Source of the DNA: Streptomyces endocoffeicus
GTDB taxonomy: Bacteria > Actinomycetota > Actinomycetes > Streptomycetales > Streptomycetaceae
Direction of reading: 5' to 3'
NCBI RefSeq assembly: GCF_016741935.1
Contig: NZ_JAERRG010000015.1
Location: 124,001-188,000 of the forward strand
DNA length: 64,000 bases
Part shown: positions 39,732-49,482 of the stretch, piece by piece
How positions within the stretch are numbered: position 1 is the first letter of the stretch
Layout: every line of letters begins with the position of its first letter
Notes under the pieces: generated by a model
What the model saw: the letters and a program-made list of their open reading frames with translations, nothing else
Told to the model about the DNA's origin: nothing
Databases searched by the model: none
Program-made: the position numbers and the translations under genes

Positions 39732-42700
39732 GCGACCACCTCGACCACTCCGACCACTCCGACCATCCCGGCCACCCCGGCCACCCCGGCCACGCCAACT
39801 CCGGTGGCCGCGGCTGTGGTTGCGGCGGCCACGACGAGCGCCGGGCCGCCCCCGGCACCCCGCACAACCCGCCCGGCCGCACCGCCCTGGACTATCGCGT
39901 CGGCGACTACGGCTCGTTCCTGGCCGCCATGCTCGACCGGCTCGCCTCGCCCGCCTACCCCGCGCTGCGCGGCCTGACCGTGCGCACCCCGGACGACCCG
40001 GCCCTCGGGCTGCTGGACGCCTGGGCGGTCTTGAGCGACCTGCTGACCTTCCACTCCGAGCGGATCGCCGACGAGGGCTATCTGCGCACCGCCCACGACC
40101 CCCGCTCGCTCGCCCTCCTGGGGCGGCTGGTCGGACATGTGCCACGGCCGGGCGTGGCCGCCGACACCCATCTCGCGTACACCCTGGACCGGGATCCGCG
40201 CGCCGAGGACGTCCTGGTGACGATTCCGCGCGGGGCCATCAGCCACAGCGTCCCGGCGGCCTCCGACGAGGAGTCGCAGACCTTCGAGACGAGCGAGGAC
40301 CTGACGGCCCGCTGGGCGTGGAACGAACTGGCGGTGCGCCGCCGCCGGCCCGCCCTGATCGGCCCCGGCGACCTGCGGCGCCGCTCGGAGCTGCTGGTCT
40401 CCGGGACCTCCCTCGGGCTGACCGTCGGCGACAAGCTGCTCTTCGTCTTCGACGCCACGCCGGAGTCCGGGAGCGCCGGTCGGCCGCTGCTGTCGGTCGC
40501 GCGCGTGACCGTCGACCGCGACGAGGACGTGACGGCGATCGGACTGCCGCAGTCCGCCCCGCCGTCCCTCAAGGAACTGGTGGACGAGGTACGCCGGTGG
40601 ATCACCGACCCGGAGGCGGATGAGGACCCGGACGACCGGGGGGACGCCGAGCCCACGCCGGACCACCCCGATCCGCGTCCCGTCAGCCGGCTGATCGAGG
40701 AGTTCGACGCGCAGGTCCTGGCGTCGCTGCGGGGCGACCTGGACGGGATCACCACACCCGGGCAGCTCGCCCGGCGGCTCGGTGAACCGCATGACCGGCT
40801 GGCGGAGGCGCAGGTGCTGGCCGCCCCGTACGAGGAGGTCGCCGCCTGGTTCGAGCGGCTGGAGGCGGTGATCGGCGAACTGCGCGAGCGGGCGGGGGAG
40901 TTGGACGCCGCCGGGTCCGGCGAGGTGCGGCTGCGGTCCCAGCTCGCCGAGGACCGGCCCGCGGCCGACAGCGCCACCGAAAGCTACGATCCCGCCGCCG
41001 AAACCCACGATCCCGCCACCGGGACCCGAGGCTCCGCCACCGGGCCCGCCCACGGCTCCGCCGCCATGCGCGCGCTCGGCGCCGTCCTGCCCGCCCTGCG
41101 CACCCGCGTCGTACGGCCCCCGTCCGGCGCCGGCGCCACGGCGGCGCACGATCCGCGGCGGCTCTTCGGGCCGGGGTCCGACCTGGCCGCCGGGCTGCTC
41201 TTCGCCCTCGACCCGAGGGTGGCGAGCGGGATGTACGCGGCGTGGCGCCGGGCCGCCCCGGCCGCCACCGCCCCGCCGGGGACCGTCCCGCTCCTGCGCG
41301 AGCTGCTGGCGATGCGGGTGACGGCCGCGCCCTTCGGGGCGATGGCGCCGCTCAAGCCGGTGCAGGACGACCGGGGCCGGGTCATCAGGCAGACCGACTG
41401 GCCGCTGACCGGCGGTGAGCTGACCGCCGTACGGATCGTGTACGACACGGCGGGCAAGGTGCCGGTGAAGGCGGAGTTCCAGCACATCGAGACGGGGACG
41501 TCGTGGCAGCGCAGCGAGAACCTGCCGCAGACCGCCGAGTTCGAGCTCGGCCCCGGGAAGGTCCAGCTGTCCACTCGCGTCGGCCAGGACCACGACCTGG
41601 GCTGGCTGCGGGGCCGTCCCACCGACTCGCAGGAGCCCGGTGTCACCGCCACCTTGCTGCCCGGACTGCCCGCGCTCACCCTGTTCGTGGCCCGGCCCGC
41701 CGAGGACGGGCGGGTGCATGTGGTCGTGGACAACGGGGAGACCAAGCAGTGGATGCTCAGCCGTGGCGAACCCCCGAAACAGATCGGTTACGGCGCCTAT
41801 GAACTGACGCTGCGCTTCACCCCCGGCAGCGAGCCCCCGGCCGTCGAGATCGGCATCGCCACCGTGCCGGAGCCCGCCAACCGTTATGTGCTGCCGCTGG
41901 ATTCGGTCCAGGACTCCATCACGGTCGGCAGCTGGGTGGCCATCGAGCGGCCCCGCAAGGGGTCCGGTGAGCCGGACGGCATCCCGGGCGACAAGAAGCT
42001 CGCCTTCGTCACCACCCGTGTCGTCGCCGTGCGCACCGCCGCGTACACCAACTACGGCATCACCGGCCGCGGCACCCAGCTGACCCTCGCCGACCCGTGG
42101 CTCGATGAACACGATGTGCTGCTCTCCGCGATCCGCGACACCACCGTGCACGCGGGCGGTGAACCGCTGCGCCCGGCGGACGAGCCGCTGGGCGAGGATG
42201 TGCACGGCAACGAGATCGAGCTCGCCGAGCTGTACGACGGGCTGCGGCCGGGCCGCCGGATCATCGTCTCCGGTGAGCGCACCGATATCCCGGGTCCGGC
42301 CGGGCCGGGCGCCCCGACCGGGGTCCGGGGCACGGAGTTGGCGGTGATCGCCGCCGTGGACCAGCGCGTCGACCCCGACCTGCCCGGCGACCATGTGCAC
42401 ACCACCCTCACGCTCACCGCCGATCTGGCCTACCGCTACCGCCGCGAGACGGTCCGCGTCCAGGGCAACGTCGTGCCCGCCACGCACGGCGAGAGCCGTG
42501 ACGAGCCCATCGGCAGCGGCGACCCGGCCCTGGCCAACCAGACCTTCACGCTGTGGCAGTCGCCGCTGACCTGGCTCCCCGCGGACAACCCCCTGGGCGC
42601 CACCCCCGCCCTCGAGGTCCGCGTCGACGGGCTGCTGTGGCACCGGGTGGACAGCCTCGCCGGACGCGGACCGCGCGAGCGCGTCTACGTCACCGGGACC

Positions 42701-43726
42701 ACCGGCGACGGGCGGACCACGGTGACCTTCGGCGACGGGGTGCACGGCGCCCGGCTGCCGGGCGGCCACGAGAACGTACGGGCCCGCTACCGCTTCGGCA
42801 CCGGCGAGGCCGCCAACGTGCCCGCGGACCGCGTCACCCAGGCCCTGACCCGGCCCCTCGGCGTCACCGCCGTCACCAATCCGCAGCCCGCCACCGGCGG
42901 TGCGGACGGCGACGGTCCGGGCCTGACGCGCCGCACCATCCCGCTCGCGGTCTCCGCGCTCGACCGGCTGGTCTCCCTCCAGGACTACGAGGACTTCGCC
43001 CGGTCCCGCGCGGGCATCGGCCGGGCCGCCGCCCGCGAACTCTTCGACGGGCGGCGCAGGGTGCTCCAGGTGACCGTGGCCGGGGTGGACGACGCGCCGA
43101 TCGGCGCCGACGCGGAGGTGCTGCGCGCCCTGCGCACCTCGCTGGCCGCCTATGGGGACACCCGGCTGCCGGTCCGGGTGGATGTGCGGGAGCTGGTGCT
43201 GCTGGTGCTGGTGGCACGGGTGAAGGTGGCGCCGGACCACTCCTGGGAGCTGGTCGAACCCCGGTTGCGTCAGACCCTGCTGCGCGAACTCGGCTATCCA
43301 GGGCGGGAGTTGGGGCAACCGGCCGCGCTCTCCGAGGTCCTGGCCACCGCCCAGTCGGTGCCCGGTGTGGACTACGTGGACGTGGACGCCTTCACCGGCG
43401 TCCCGGCCGCCAGCACCCCGCGGGAACTGGCCGGTCTGGCCGCCCGGCTCACCGAGCCCAGCGCCGTGGTCCCCGCCCGGCCCGCCGAGTACGCCGAGGA
43501 CACCTACCGGGTCACCGCCACGGACGGCGAGACGCTCACCGACATCGCCGGACGCCACGGCAGCCCGCTCGCCGAACTGCTGCGCCTCAACCCCGACATC
43601 ACCGACACCCGCCGCCTCGCCAGGGGCCGCTCGGTGTCCGTCTTCCGCGGCATCCGCCCGGCGCGGCTCGCGATGTTCTCACCCGATGTCCCGGACACGC
43701 TGATCCTCACGGAGGTCACCTCATGA
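39728..43726 (+). CDS. Second large baseplate assembly protein with His-rich leader and LysM-like end
   Basis: 1332 residues. It begins with a His/Asp repeat (DHLDHSDHSDHPGHPGHPGH) and CGCGGH, possible metal binding. The gpJ-like region LDYRVGDYGSFLAAMLDRLA, DPALGLLDAWAVLSDLLTFH is followed by a long middle domain, then the putative baseplate assembly core (SALDRLVSLQDYEDFARSRA, LPVRVDVRELVLLVLVARVK). The end (YRVTATDGETLTDIAGRHG, LLRLNPDITDTRRLARGR) is a LysM-like fold. It corresponds to the Afp12-type wedge protein. Coupled at both ends by ATGA overlaps. Confidence 0.85.
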   Translation: MSDHLDHSDHSDHPGHPGHPGHANSGGRGCGCGGHDERRAAPGTPHNPPGRTALDYRVGDYGSFLAAMLDRLASPAYPALRGLTVRTPDDPALGLLDAWAVLSDLLTFHSERIADEGYLRTAHDPRSLALLGRLVGHVPRPGVAADTHLAYTLDRDPRAEDVLVTIPRGAISHSVPAASDEESQTFETSEDLTARWAWNELAVRRRRPALIGPGDLRRRSELLVSGTSLGLTVGDKLLFVFDATPESGSAGRPLLSVARVTVDRDEDVTAIGLPQSAPPSLKELVDEVRRWITDPEADEDPDDRGDAEPTPDHPDPRPVSRLIEEFDAQVLASLRGDLDGITTPGQLARRLGEPHDRLAEAQVLAAPYEEVAAWFERLEAVIGELRERAGELDAAGSGEVRLRSQLAEDRPAADSATESYDPAAETHDPATGTRGSATGPAHGSAAMRALGAVLPALRTRVVRPPSGAGATAAHDPRRLFGPGSDLAAGLLFALDPRVASGMYAAWRRAAPAATAPPGTVPLLRELLAMRVTAAPFGAMAPLKPVQDDRGRVIRQTDWPLTGGELTAVRIVYDTAGKVPVKAEFQHIETGTSWQRSENLPQTAEFELGPGKVQLSTRVGQDHDLGWLRGRPTDSQEPGVTATLLPGLPALTLFVARPAEDGRVHVVVDNGETKQWMLSRGEPPKQIGYGAYELTLRFTPGSEPPAVEIGIATVPEPANRYVLPLDSVQDSITVGSWVAIERPRKGSGEPDGIPGDKKLAFVTTRVVAVRTAAYTNYGITGRGTQLTLADPWLDEHDVLLSAIRDTTVHAGGEPLRPADEPLGEDVHGNEIELAELYDGLRPGRRIIVSGERTDIPGPAGPGAPTGVRGTELAVIAAVDQRVDPDLPGDHVHTTLTLTADLAYRYRRETVRVQGNVVPATHGESRDEPIGSGDPALANQTFTLWQSPLTWLPADNPLGATPALEVRVDGLLWHRVDSLAGRGPRERVYVTGTTGDGRTTVTFGDGVHGARLPGGHENVRARYRFGTGEAANVPADRVTQALTRPLGVTAVTNPQPATGGADGDGPGLTRRTIPLAVSALDRLVSLQDYEDFARSRAGIGRAAARELFDGRRRVLQVTVAGVDDAPIGADAEVLRALRTSLAAYGDTRLPVRVDVRELVLLVLVARVKVAPDHSWELVEPRLRQTLLRELGYPGRELGQPAALSEVLATAQSVPGVDYVDVDAFTGVPAASTPRELAGLAARLTEPSAVVPARPAEYAEDTYRVTATDGETLTDIAGRHGSPLAELLRLNPDITDTRRLARGRSVSVFRGIRPARLAMFSPDVPDTLILTEVTS

Positions 43727-45912
43727 GCAGGGAGCCGGACGGGCTCGCCGAACTGCTTCCGCAGTGGCATCGCCTCAGGGACGCCGAGGCGGGCGAGCCC
43801 CTGCGCGCCCTGCTCGCCGTGCTCGCCGAGCAGGTCGATCGGGTACGCGACGGGGTCGAGCACCAGTACGACGACTGGTTCGTGGAGACCGCCACCGCAT
43901 GGGTGCTGCCGTACCTCGGCGATCTGGTGGGCTACCGCCCACTGCCCGGCTACGAGCGGGTGCTGGCCACCGGGCTGCGCGACGGCGGACCGCCGGACGC
44001 CTCCCTGGCGCGGCTGGCCGAGGCGCTGGCGCCACGCCGGGACGTGGCCGCCACCGTGGCCTACCGGCGGCGCAAGGGCACGCTCGCGCTGCTGGAGGAG
44101 CTCTCCGCGTCGGTGGCCGGATGGCCGGCCCGCGCCGTCGAGCTCTCCCGGCTCACCGCGCACCAGCAGCCGGTGAAGCTCTACGGCGGGACGGGCGGCG
44201 CGGCGGCGGACCTGCGCAGGTTCTCCCGGGGCCGGCTCGCCGATCTGCGGGACGGGGCCGCGCTGGAGCTGGCGGGCGGGCCGTTCGGGACGGTGGCGCG
44301 CTCGGTGGACGTACGGCGCGCCGGCTCCCGCCGCGGACAGGGCGGCCACACCCCGGCCGGGGTCGGGCTGTTCGTGTGGCGGCTGAAGCCGTACCAGGTG
44401 ACCAGGGCGCCCGCGTACTGCATCGACCGGGCCCGCAACCTCTACACCTTCTCCATCCTCGGCAATGACACCCCGCTGGTGACCCGCCCCGAACCCGAGC
44501 CGTCCGCCGCGCACATCGCAACTGCCGACAACGTGCCCGCGTACATCCGCCGCCGTCGGCTCGCGGACCACCTTCTCGACTATTACGGACCCGGCAAGAG
44601 CTTCACCATCTGGCGGGACGGCCACGACGAGCCCGTGCCGCCGTCGGACATCGTGGTGGCCGATCTGACCGACTGGCGCTACCGTGCCAAACGCGGCCAG
44701 GTGGTCATCGACCCCGAGCTCGGCCGGATCGCCTTCGGCTCGCGCACCGCGCCCCGCCACGGCGTCTGGGTCACCTATCACTACGCGTACCCCGACGACA
44801 TGGGCGGCGGGGAGTACGACCGGGACGACCGCGAGACCTCCCCGGCCGCGGAGGTCTACCGGGTCGGGCCGGGGTGCGCGTACCAGCGGATCATGGACGC
44901 GTACCGGCAGTGGCAGCACGACCGGCGGGGCGGGCGATGCGGCCCCGAGGGCATCATCGAGATCACCCACAGCGGCGCCTACCAGGAGCAGCTGGACTTC
45001 GACCTGGACCCGGGCGACCGGCTCGAACTGCGCGCCGCCGAGGGCACCCGGCCGGTGATCCGGCTGCTGGACTGGTACAGCAACCGCCCCGACGCGCTCA
45101 ACATCCGGGCGCGGGAGGAACAGCGGGAGGAGCACGGGAACACCGGTGGCGAGGCGCCGCGCATCGTGCTGGACGGGCTGCTGATCGCGGGGCGCGGCCT
45201 CAACGTCACCGGGCCGGTCGGCGCCGTGGTGCTGCGCCACTGCACCCTCGTCCCCGGCTGGTCCCTGGAGCCGGAGTGCGAGCCGCGCTCGCCCGACGAG
45301 CCCAGCCTGGTCCTGGAGCGCACCACCGCATGCGTACAGATCGAGCGCAGCGTCCTCGGCACCATCGAGGTGATCGGCGAGGAGGTGCACACCGATCCGC
45401 TCGCCCTCCACATCCGGGACTCCATCCTGGACGCCACCGGACACGACCGCCCGGCGCTGTCCGCACCGGACTGCCGCCACGCCCACGCCGTACTGCACGC
45501 CCACCGCACCACTGTCATCGGCGAAGTGCACACCCACGCCGTGCGGATCGGCGAGAACAGCCTCTTCACCGGGCGGATGCACGTGGCCCGGCGCGGTGTC
45601 GGATGTCTGCGGTTCAGCTATGTGCCGCCGGGCTCGCGCACCCCGCGCCGCCACCGCTGCCAGCCGGATCTGGTGGGGGCCGAGGAGGCGTGGCGGGTGC
45701 GGCCGCTGTTCAGCGGCGAGCGCTACGGCACGCCGGTGTACGGGCAGTTGGCGGCCGGATGCGCGGAGGAGATCCGCCGGGGCGCCGAGGACGGCGCCGA
45801 GATGGGCGCGTTCCACGACCTGTACCAGCCGCAGCGCGAGGACAGCCTGCGGGCGCGGCTCGCGGAGTACGCGCCGGCGGGCACGGACGCGGGAGTCATC
45901 GCCGTGACGTGA
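43723..45912 (+). CDS. Tail protein I-like baseplate protein fused to a beta-helix domain
   Basis: 729 residues. The N-terminal ~130 (LAELLPQWHRLRDAEAGEPL, DGVEHQYDDWFVETATAWVL, PYLGDLVGYRPL) match phage tail protein I-like baseplate components. From about residue 400 the chain has the repeating short strands of a right-handed beta-helix (IVLDGLLIAGRGLNVTGPVG, AVVLRHCTLVPGWSLE, HAHAVLHAHRTTVIGEVHTH). The second part could be a fibre-like surface element, or bind glycan. It is the only candidate for target recognition in the cluster. ATG 43723 overlaps the previous stop. Confidence 0.75.
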   Translation: MSREPDGLAELLPQWHRLRDAEAGEPLRALLAVLAEQVDRVRDGVEHQYDDWFVETATAWVLPYLGDLVGYRPLPGYERVLATGLRDGGPPDASLARLAEALAPRRDVAATVAYRRRKGTLALLEELSASVAGWPARAVELSRLTAHQQPVKLYGGTGGAAADLRRFSRGRLADLRDGAALELAGGPFGTVARSVDVRRAGSRRGQGGHTPAGVGLFVWRLKPYQVTRAPAYCIDRARNLYTFSILGNDTPLVTRPEPEPSAAHIATADNVPAYIRRRRLADHLLDYYGPGKSFTIWRDGHDEPVPPSDIVVADLTDWRYRAKRGQVVIDPELGRIAFGSRTAPRHGVWVTYHYAYPDDMGGGEYDRDDRETSPAAEVYRVGPGCAYQRIMDAYRQWQHDRRGGRCGPEGIIEITHSGAYQEQLDFDLDPGDRLELRAAEGTRPVIRLLDWYSNRPDALNIRAREEQREEHGNTGGEAPRIVLDGLLIAGRGLNVTGPVGAVVLRHCTLVPGWSLEPECEPRSPDEPSLVLERTTACVQIERSVLGTIEVIGEEVHTDPLALHIRDSILDATGHDRPALSAPDCRHAHAVLHAHRTTVIGEVHTHAVRIGENSLFTGRMHVARRGVGCLRFSYVPPGSRTPRRHRCQPDLVGAEEAWRVRPLFSGERYGTPVYGQLAAGCAEEIRRGAEDGAEMGAFHDLYQPQREDSLRARLAEYAPAGTDAGVIAVT

Positions 45913-45920
45913 GCCGATGT

Positions 45921-45962
<42 letters not shown>

Positions 45963-46034
45963 GGTGCCCCAGCCCGTCCGCCCGTCCGAGCCGCGCCCGC
46001 CAGACTTCCGAACCTTCCGAGGGGGACCCCTTCC

Positions 46035-47570
46035 ATGCACGCCGATCTCTCCCGACTCACCTTCCGGCCCGACCGGCGCTACTCCGCCGTCGTCGCCCAG
46101 CAGGGCCGCGTACAGCTCGACGCCGACGCCAACGAGCAGACCGCGATCCAGCTCCACCAGGCCCGTACGCTCGCCGCCGACCTGATCGGGCAGCACGGCG
46201 GCCCGTCCGGGGACGCCGGATTCCACATCCGGTTCAAGGGCGGCAGCCGCGATCTGGACGACCTGATCATCGAGGGCGGCCGCTACTACGTGGACGGCAT
46301 CCTGTGCGACGCGACCCGGCCGCTGCCCGGTGTGGCAGTCGACGACGAGACGCCGGACGGGGCCTCCGGCCAGGAGGACGAGGCCGATCCGCCCGAGCCC
46401 GACGAGCCGCCCGCCACCTGGACCTACTGGGACCAGCCGGACGCCTACCGGGACCCGGAGCGGCCGGGCGACCGGCTCCCGGAGCAGCGCCCGTTCCTGG
46501 TCGCCCTGAAGGTGTGGGAGCGGTCGGTGACCGCCGCCGAGGACCCGGCGCTGCGCGAGGTGGCCCTCGGCTCGGCGATGCCGGACACGGCGGCGCGGGT
46601 CAAGGTGGTCTGGCAGGTGCTGCCGGTGGAGAGCGCGGCCCTGGAGCTGGAGAACCCGGGAGGGGCGAGCAAGGAGCAGGTCGGCAAGGCGTTCGAGGCG
46701 TGGGCGCGGCAGGCCACGGCGCCCGGGTCCCGGCTGGCGGCGCGCGCCGAGCGGCCGGAACACGCGGACCAGGACCCCTGCCTGGTCCGCCCGGACGCCC
46801 GCTACCGGGGGCCGGAGAACCAGCTGTACCGAGTGGAGGTCCACGAGGGTGGTTCGGCGAAGGAGGCCACCTTCAAATGGTCCCGGGAGAACGGCTCGGT
46901 GGTCTTCCCGGTCGATGAACTCGACGGCACCTGGGTCGAGTTGGCCTCGCTGGGCAGTGACGACAAGCTGGATCTGGGCGTCGGGGACCTGGTGGAGTTC
47001 GTGGACACCGCGTACACCAGCCGGGGCGAACCGCTGCCGCTGCTGCGGGTGGAGGAGGTCGACCTGCCGGGGCGGCGGGTGCGGCTGTCCGGTGAGCCCG
47101 AGCCGGGTGTCGGCCGCCGTCCCGAGCTGCGGCCGTTCCTGCGCCGCTGGGACCACCGGGAGACCACCCGGCGCCCCCGCAAGGGCGCGGCGGCGCGGCT
47201 GAGGCGCGGCGCGCTCAAGGTCGAGGAGGGCCGCTGGCTGCCCCTGGAGGACGGAGTCGAGGTGTACTTCGCCCCCGACGGCGTCTACCGCTCCGGGGAC
47301 CACTGGCTGATCCCGGCCCGCACCGCGACGGGCGGCGTGGAGTGGCCGGTGAACGCGGCCCGCAAACCGCTCCTCCGGGCCCCGGCCGGGATCCAGGCGC
47401 ACTACGCGCCCCTGGCGTGGGTGACCGCCGAGCAGGCGGAGCTGGATCTGCGGATGGTGTTCGGGCCGCTGGCCGTGCCCGCCCCGGCCGCGGACGCGTC
47501 GGCGCTCGCGGCGGAGGCCGAAGCGGCGGCCGAGACCAGGGCCAGGGAGGACGCGGCACCGGAAGCGTAG
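46035..47570 (+). CDS. DUF6519-like CIS-associated protein
   Basis: 511 residues. The N terminus, MHADLSRLTFRPDRRYSAVV then AQQGRVQLDADANEQTAIQL, is the recognised start of the DUF6519 family found at the ends of eCIS operons; GGRYYVDGILCD and ATFKWSRENGSVVFPVDELD are further conserved blocks. A Glu/Asp/Pro loop lies near residues 105-130 and an Ala/Glu-rich helix ends the protein. The predicted structure is mainly beta. It may decorate the baseplate. Function unknown. Confidence 0.75.
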   Translation: MHADLSRLTFRPDRRYSAVVAQQGRVQLDADANEQTAIQLHQARTLAADLIGQHGGPSGDAGFHIRFKGGSRDLDDLIIEGGRYYVDGILCDATRPLPGVAVDDETPDGASGQEDEADPPEPDEPPATWTYWDQPDAYRDPERPGDRLPEQRPFLVALKVWERSVTAAEDPALREVALGSAMPDTAARVKVVWQVLPVESAALELENPGGASKEQVGKAFEAWARQATAPGSRLAARAERPEHADQDPCLVRPDARYRGPENQLYRVEVHEGGSAKEATFKWSRENGSVVFPVDELDGTWVELASLGSDDKLDLGVGDLVEFVDTAYTSRGEPLPLLRVEEVDLPGRRVRLSGEPEPGVGRRPELRPFLRRWDHRETTRRPRKGAAARLRRGALKVEEGRWLPLEDGVEVYFAPDGVYRSGDHWLIPARTATGGVEWPVNAARKPLLRAPAGIQAHYAPLAWVTAEQAELDLRMVFGPLAVPAPAADASALAAEAEAAAETRAREDAAPEA

Positions 47571-47649
47571 GCCCGGTCCGGAGCCGATTGAGTTCCGTGC
47601 CCGTGGCATCCGTACATCACCATGCCTCATCCCTAAGGAGCACATCACC

Positions 47650-48522
47650 ATGGCCACGCCGCTCACCGCCGACCGTCTGCTCAAGGCGCTTCGCGACGAG
47701 GGACTGGAAGTCCATGAGTACCGCGAATGGCGGACTCACAACCGCAACAGCAAGGGCCCCTGGGGGCCGGTCAACGGGGTGATGATCCATCACACCGTCA
47801 CCAAGGGCACGGACTCCTCGGTGGAGCTGTGCTACGAGGGGCACGCCTCGCTGCCGGGGCCGCTGTGCCACGGCGTCATCGACAAGTCCGGCGCGGTCCA
47901 CCTGGTCGGCAACGGCCGCGCCAACCACGCGGGCCTGGGCGACAGCGACGTGCTCAGAGCCGTCGTCAACGAATCCGCGCTGCCACCCGACAACGAGGCC
48001 GACACCGACGGCAACCGCCACTTCTACGGCTTCGAGTGCGTCAACCTCGGCGACGGCGAGGACCCCTGGCCGGAGGCGCAGAAGCTGGCGATCGAGAAGG
48101 TGTCCGCGGCCATCTGCCGCGCCCACGGCTGGACCCAGCGCTCGGTGATCGGCCATCTGGAGTGGCAGCCGGGCAAGGTCGACCCGCGTGGCTTCACGAT
48201 GGACAGCATGCGAAGCCGCGTCGCCAAGCGGCTCGGCGCCAAGCCGGATGGCCCGGCCCCCAAGCCACCGGCGTCCTACGAGCCGTTCCCGGGCGCCGAC
48301 TTCTTCCGGAACGGCCGCGAAAGCAAGATCATCACGGCGATGGGCAAGCGGCTGGTGGCCGAGGGCTGCGGACGCTACGAGGAGGGCCCGAGCCCGGAGT
48401 GGACCGAGACGGACCGCAAGTCCTACGCGGCCTGGCAGCGCAAGCTGGGCTACTCCGGCGATGACGCGGACGGCACCCCCGGCAAGACCAGCTGGGACAA
48501 GCTGCGCGTGCCGAACGTCTAG
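47650..48522 (+). CDS. N-acetylmuramoyl-L-alanine amidase with C-terminal wall-binding domain
   Basis: 290 residues. The amidase_2/PGRP fold has zinc ligands in GVMIHHTV (His47/His48 region), GHLEW (His169) and KVDP (Lys176, Asp178), with NHAG and FYGFECVN between. Residues ~205-290 (PFPGADFFRNGRESKIITAM, AWQRKLGYSGDDADG) form the peptidoglycan-binding module seen in actinophage endolysins. No signal peptide or membrane segment is present. AAGGAG precedes the ATG, 79 bases after the DUF6519-like gene. It would cut the stem peptide from muramic acid; as last gene of the cluster it could help release or pass the particle through the wall. Confidence 0.88.
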   Translation: MATPLTADRLLKALRDEGLEVHEYREWRTHNRNSKGPWGPVNGVMIHHTVTKGTDSSVELCYEGHASLPGPLCHGVIDKSGAVHLVGNGRANHAGLGDSDVLRAVVNESALPPDNEADTDGNRHFYGFECVNLGDGEDPWPEAQKLAIEKVSAAICRAHGWTQRSVIGHLEWQPGKVDPRGFTMDSMRSRVAKRLGAKPDGPAPKPPASYEPFPGADFFRNGRESKIITAMGKRLVAEGCGRYEEGPSPEWTETDRKSYAAWQRKLGYSGDDADGTPGKTSWDKLRVPNV

Positions 48523-48543
48523 TCGTCACACCAGTTCCCCTTG

Positions 48544-48559
48544 AGCCGCCATGGCGGCT
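48544..48559 (+). terminator. Palindromic hairpin after the CIS cluster
   Basis: AGCCGCCATGGCGGCT is a perfect 16-base palindrome 22 bases after the amidase stop, between convergent genes. It can act in both directions. No U-tract. Confidence 0.6.
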
Positions 48560-48589
48560 TCCCCGTCCCGGGGACGGAGCGACGAGAGG

Positions 48590-49219
48590 TCAGCCGTCCT
48601 CGCTCCCGTCCCCGGGGCAGTCCGCGTCCAGCAGTGGGTCGATACCCGCCCGGAGGAACCGCAGCAAGGTGTCGTCCGGCGTGGCGGCCAGCGCGGGTGA
48701 GCGGATGGCCAGGCGCAGCAGGGTGATGCCCATCAGCCACGCCGCCAGCAACTCGGCCCGCAACTCGGCGTCCTCGCCCTCCAGACGCCGCGCGAACCCT
48801 TGCGAGAACACCTCGGTGACTTCCTCGCGGAGCCGCCCGACGGTCTCCTCCCGGCTGGAGGAGCGCAGCTTGGTCAGCAGCGGATGCGGGGCCTCTTCCT
48901 CGGTGGGCCCCATGGAGACCACATCGCAGATCCACGCCGACACCTCCTCCAGCGGCAGATGGCGCAGCGGCTCGAACAGGCCGGTGCTGGTCGACACGGC
49001 GTCGAACAGCGCCTCCTTTGAGCCGAAATAGCGGTAGACCAGGGCGGCGTCCACCCCCGCGTCCTTGGCGATGTCGCGCACGCTGCAGCCGTCGTAGCCG
49101 TACCTGGCGAACCGCAGCGCCGCGGCCCCCAGCAGGGCGCTGCGCGTGCCCGCCGCGTCGTATCTGCGGGCACGGCGGGGGTGGTCGTCGCACCCCCGTG
49201 AGTCGCTTGCCCGGTTCAC
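48590..49219 (-). CDS. TetR-family transcriptional regulator
   Basis: 209 residues. The helix-turn-helix is RSALLGAAALRFARYGYDGC then SVRDIAKDAGVDAALVYRYF, followed by a helical ligand-binding domain. The GTG at 49219 (reading NRASDSRGCDDH after it) has a perfect GGAGG eight bases upstream and is preferred to ATG 49252. It is divergent from the UDP-glucose dehydrogenase/glycosyltransferase/efflux operon and is the likely ligand-responsive repressor of it. Confidence 0.88.
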   Translation of the reverse strand: MNRASDSRGCDDHPRRARRYDAAGTRSALLGAAALRFARYGYDGCSVRDIAKDAGVDAALVYRYFGSKEALFDAVSTSTGLFEPLRHLPLEEVSAWICDVVSMGPTEEEAPHPLLTKLRSSSREETVGRLREEVTEVFSQGFARRLEGEDAELRAELLAAWLMGITLLRLAIRSPALAATPDDTLLRFLRAGIDPLLDADCPGDGSEDG

Positions 49220-49305
49220 TTGTCGTACCTCCGCCTGGACCGTGCCGTACATGCTGCCGGTTCAGCCTCGCATGTCCAGAAGTCATCCACTGTTGTCATC
49301 GCTTG

Positions 49306-49347
49306 TTGACCAAGTTGTGGGTCGGCGCGTTATGTTTTGTCAACGCG
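49306..49347 (+). promoter_or_regulatory. Divergent promoter region with inverted repeat, probable TetR operator
   Basis: For the plus strand, TTGACC (49306-49311) and TTATGT (49330-49335) are separated by 18 bases. CGCGTT (49326-49331), ten bases, AACGCG (49342-49347) is a perfect inverted repeat that covers the -10. On the minus strand TTGACA (49343-49338) is a consensus -35 for the regulator. TetR binding would silence both directions. Confidence 0.5.
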
Positions 49348-49482
49348 TGGTGACTTTGGTCGCCGCACAGCGCGGTCCAGGCCGGACGACGGTGTCCGGC
49401 CTGCTCGTATCCCGACCGGGCGGCCCCGCGCCGCCCTCACCACGCGCCCGCATCTGACCCCCAGCAGAAGTGGTGATCCCCT

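Noticed and set aside
39269..43558. 1429-codon open frame on the minus strand, and similar long antisense frames elsewhere
   Set aside because: Mirror image of the baseplate genes caused by high GC at third positions; composition is Gly/Arg/Val-rich with no domain.
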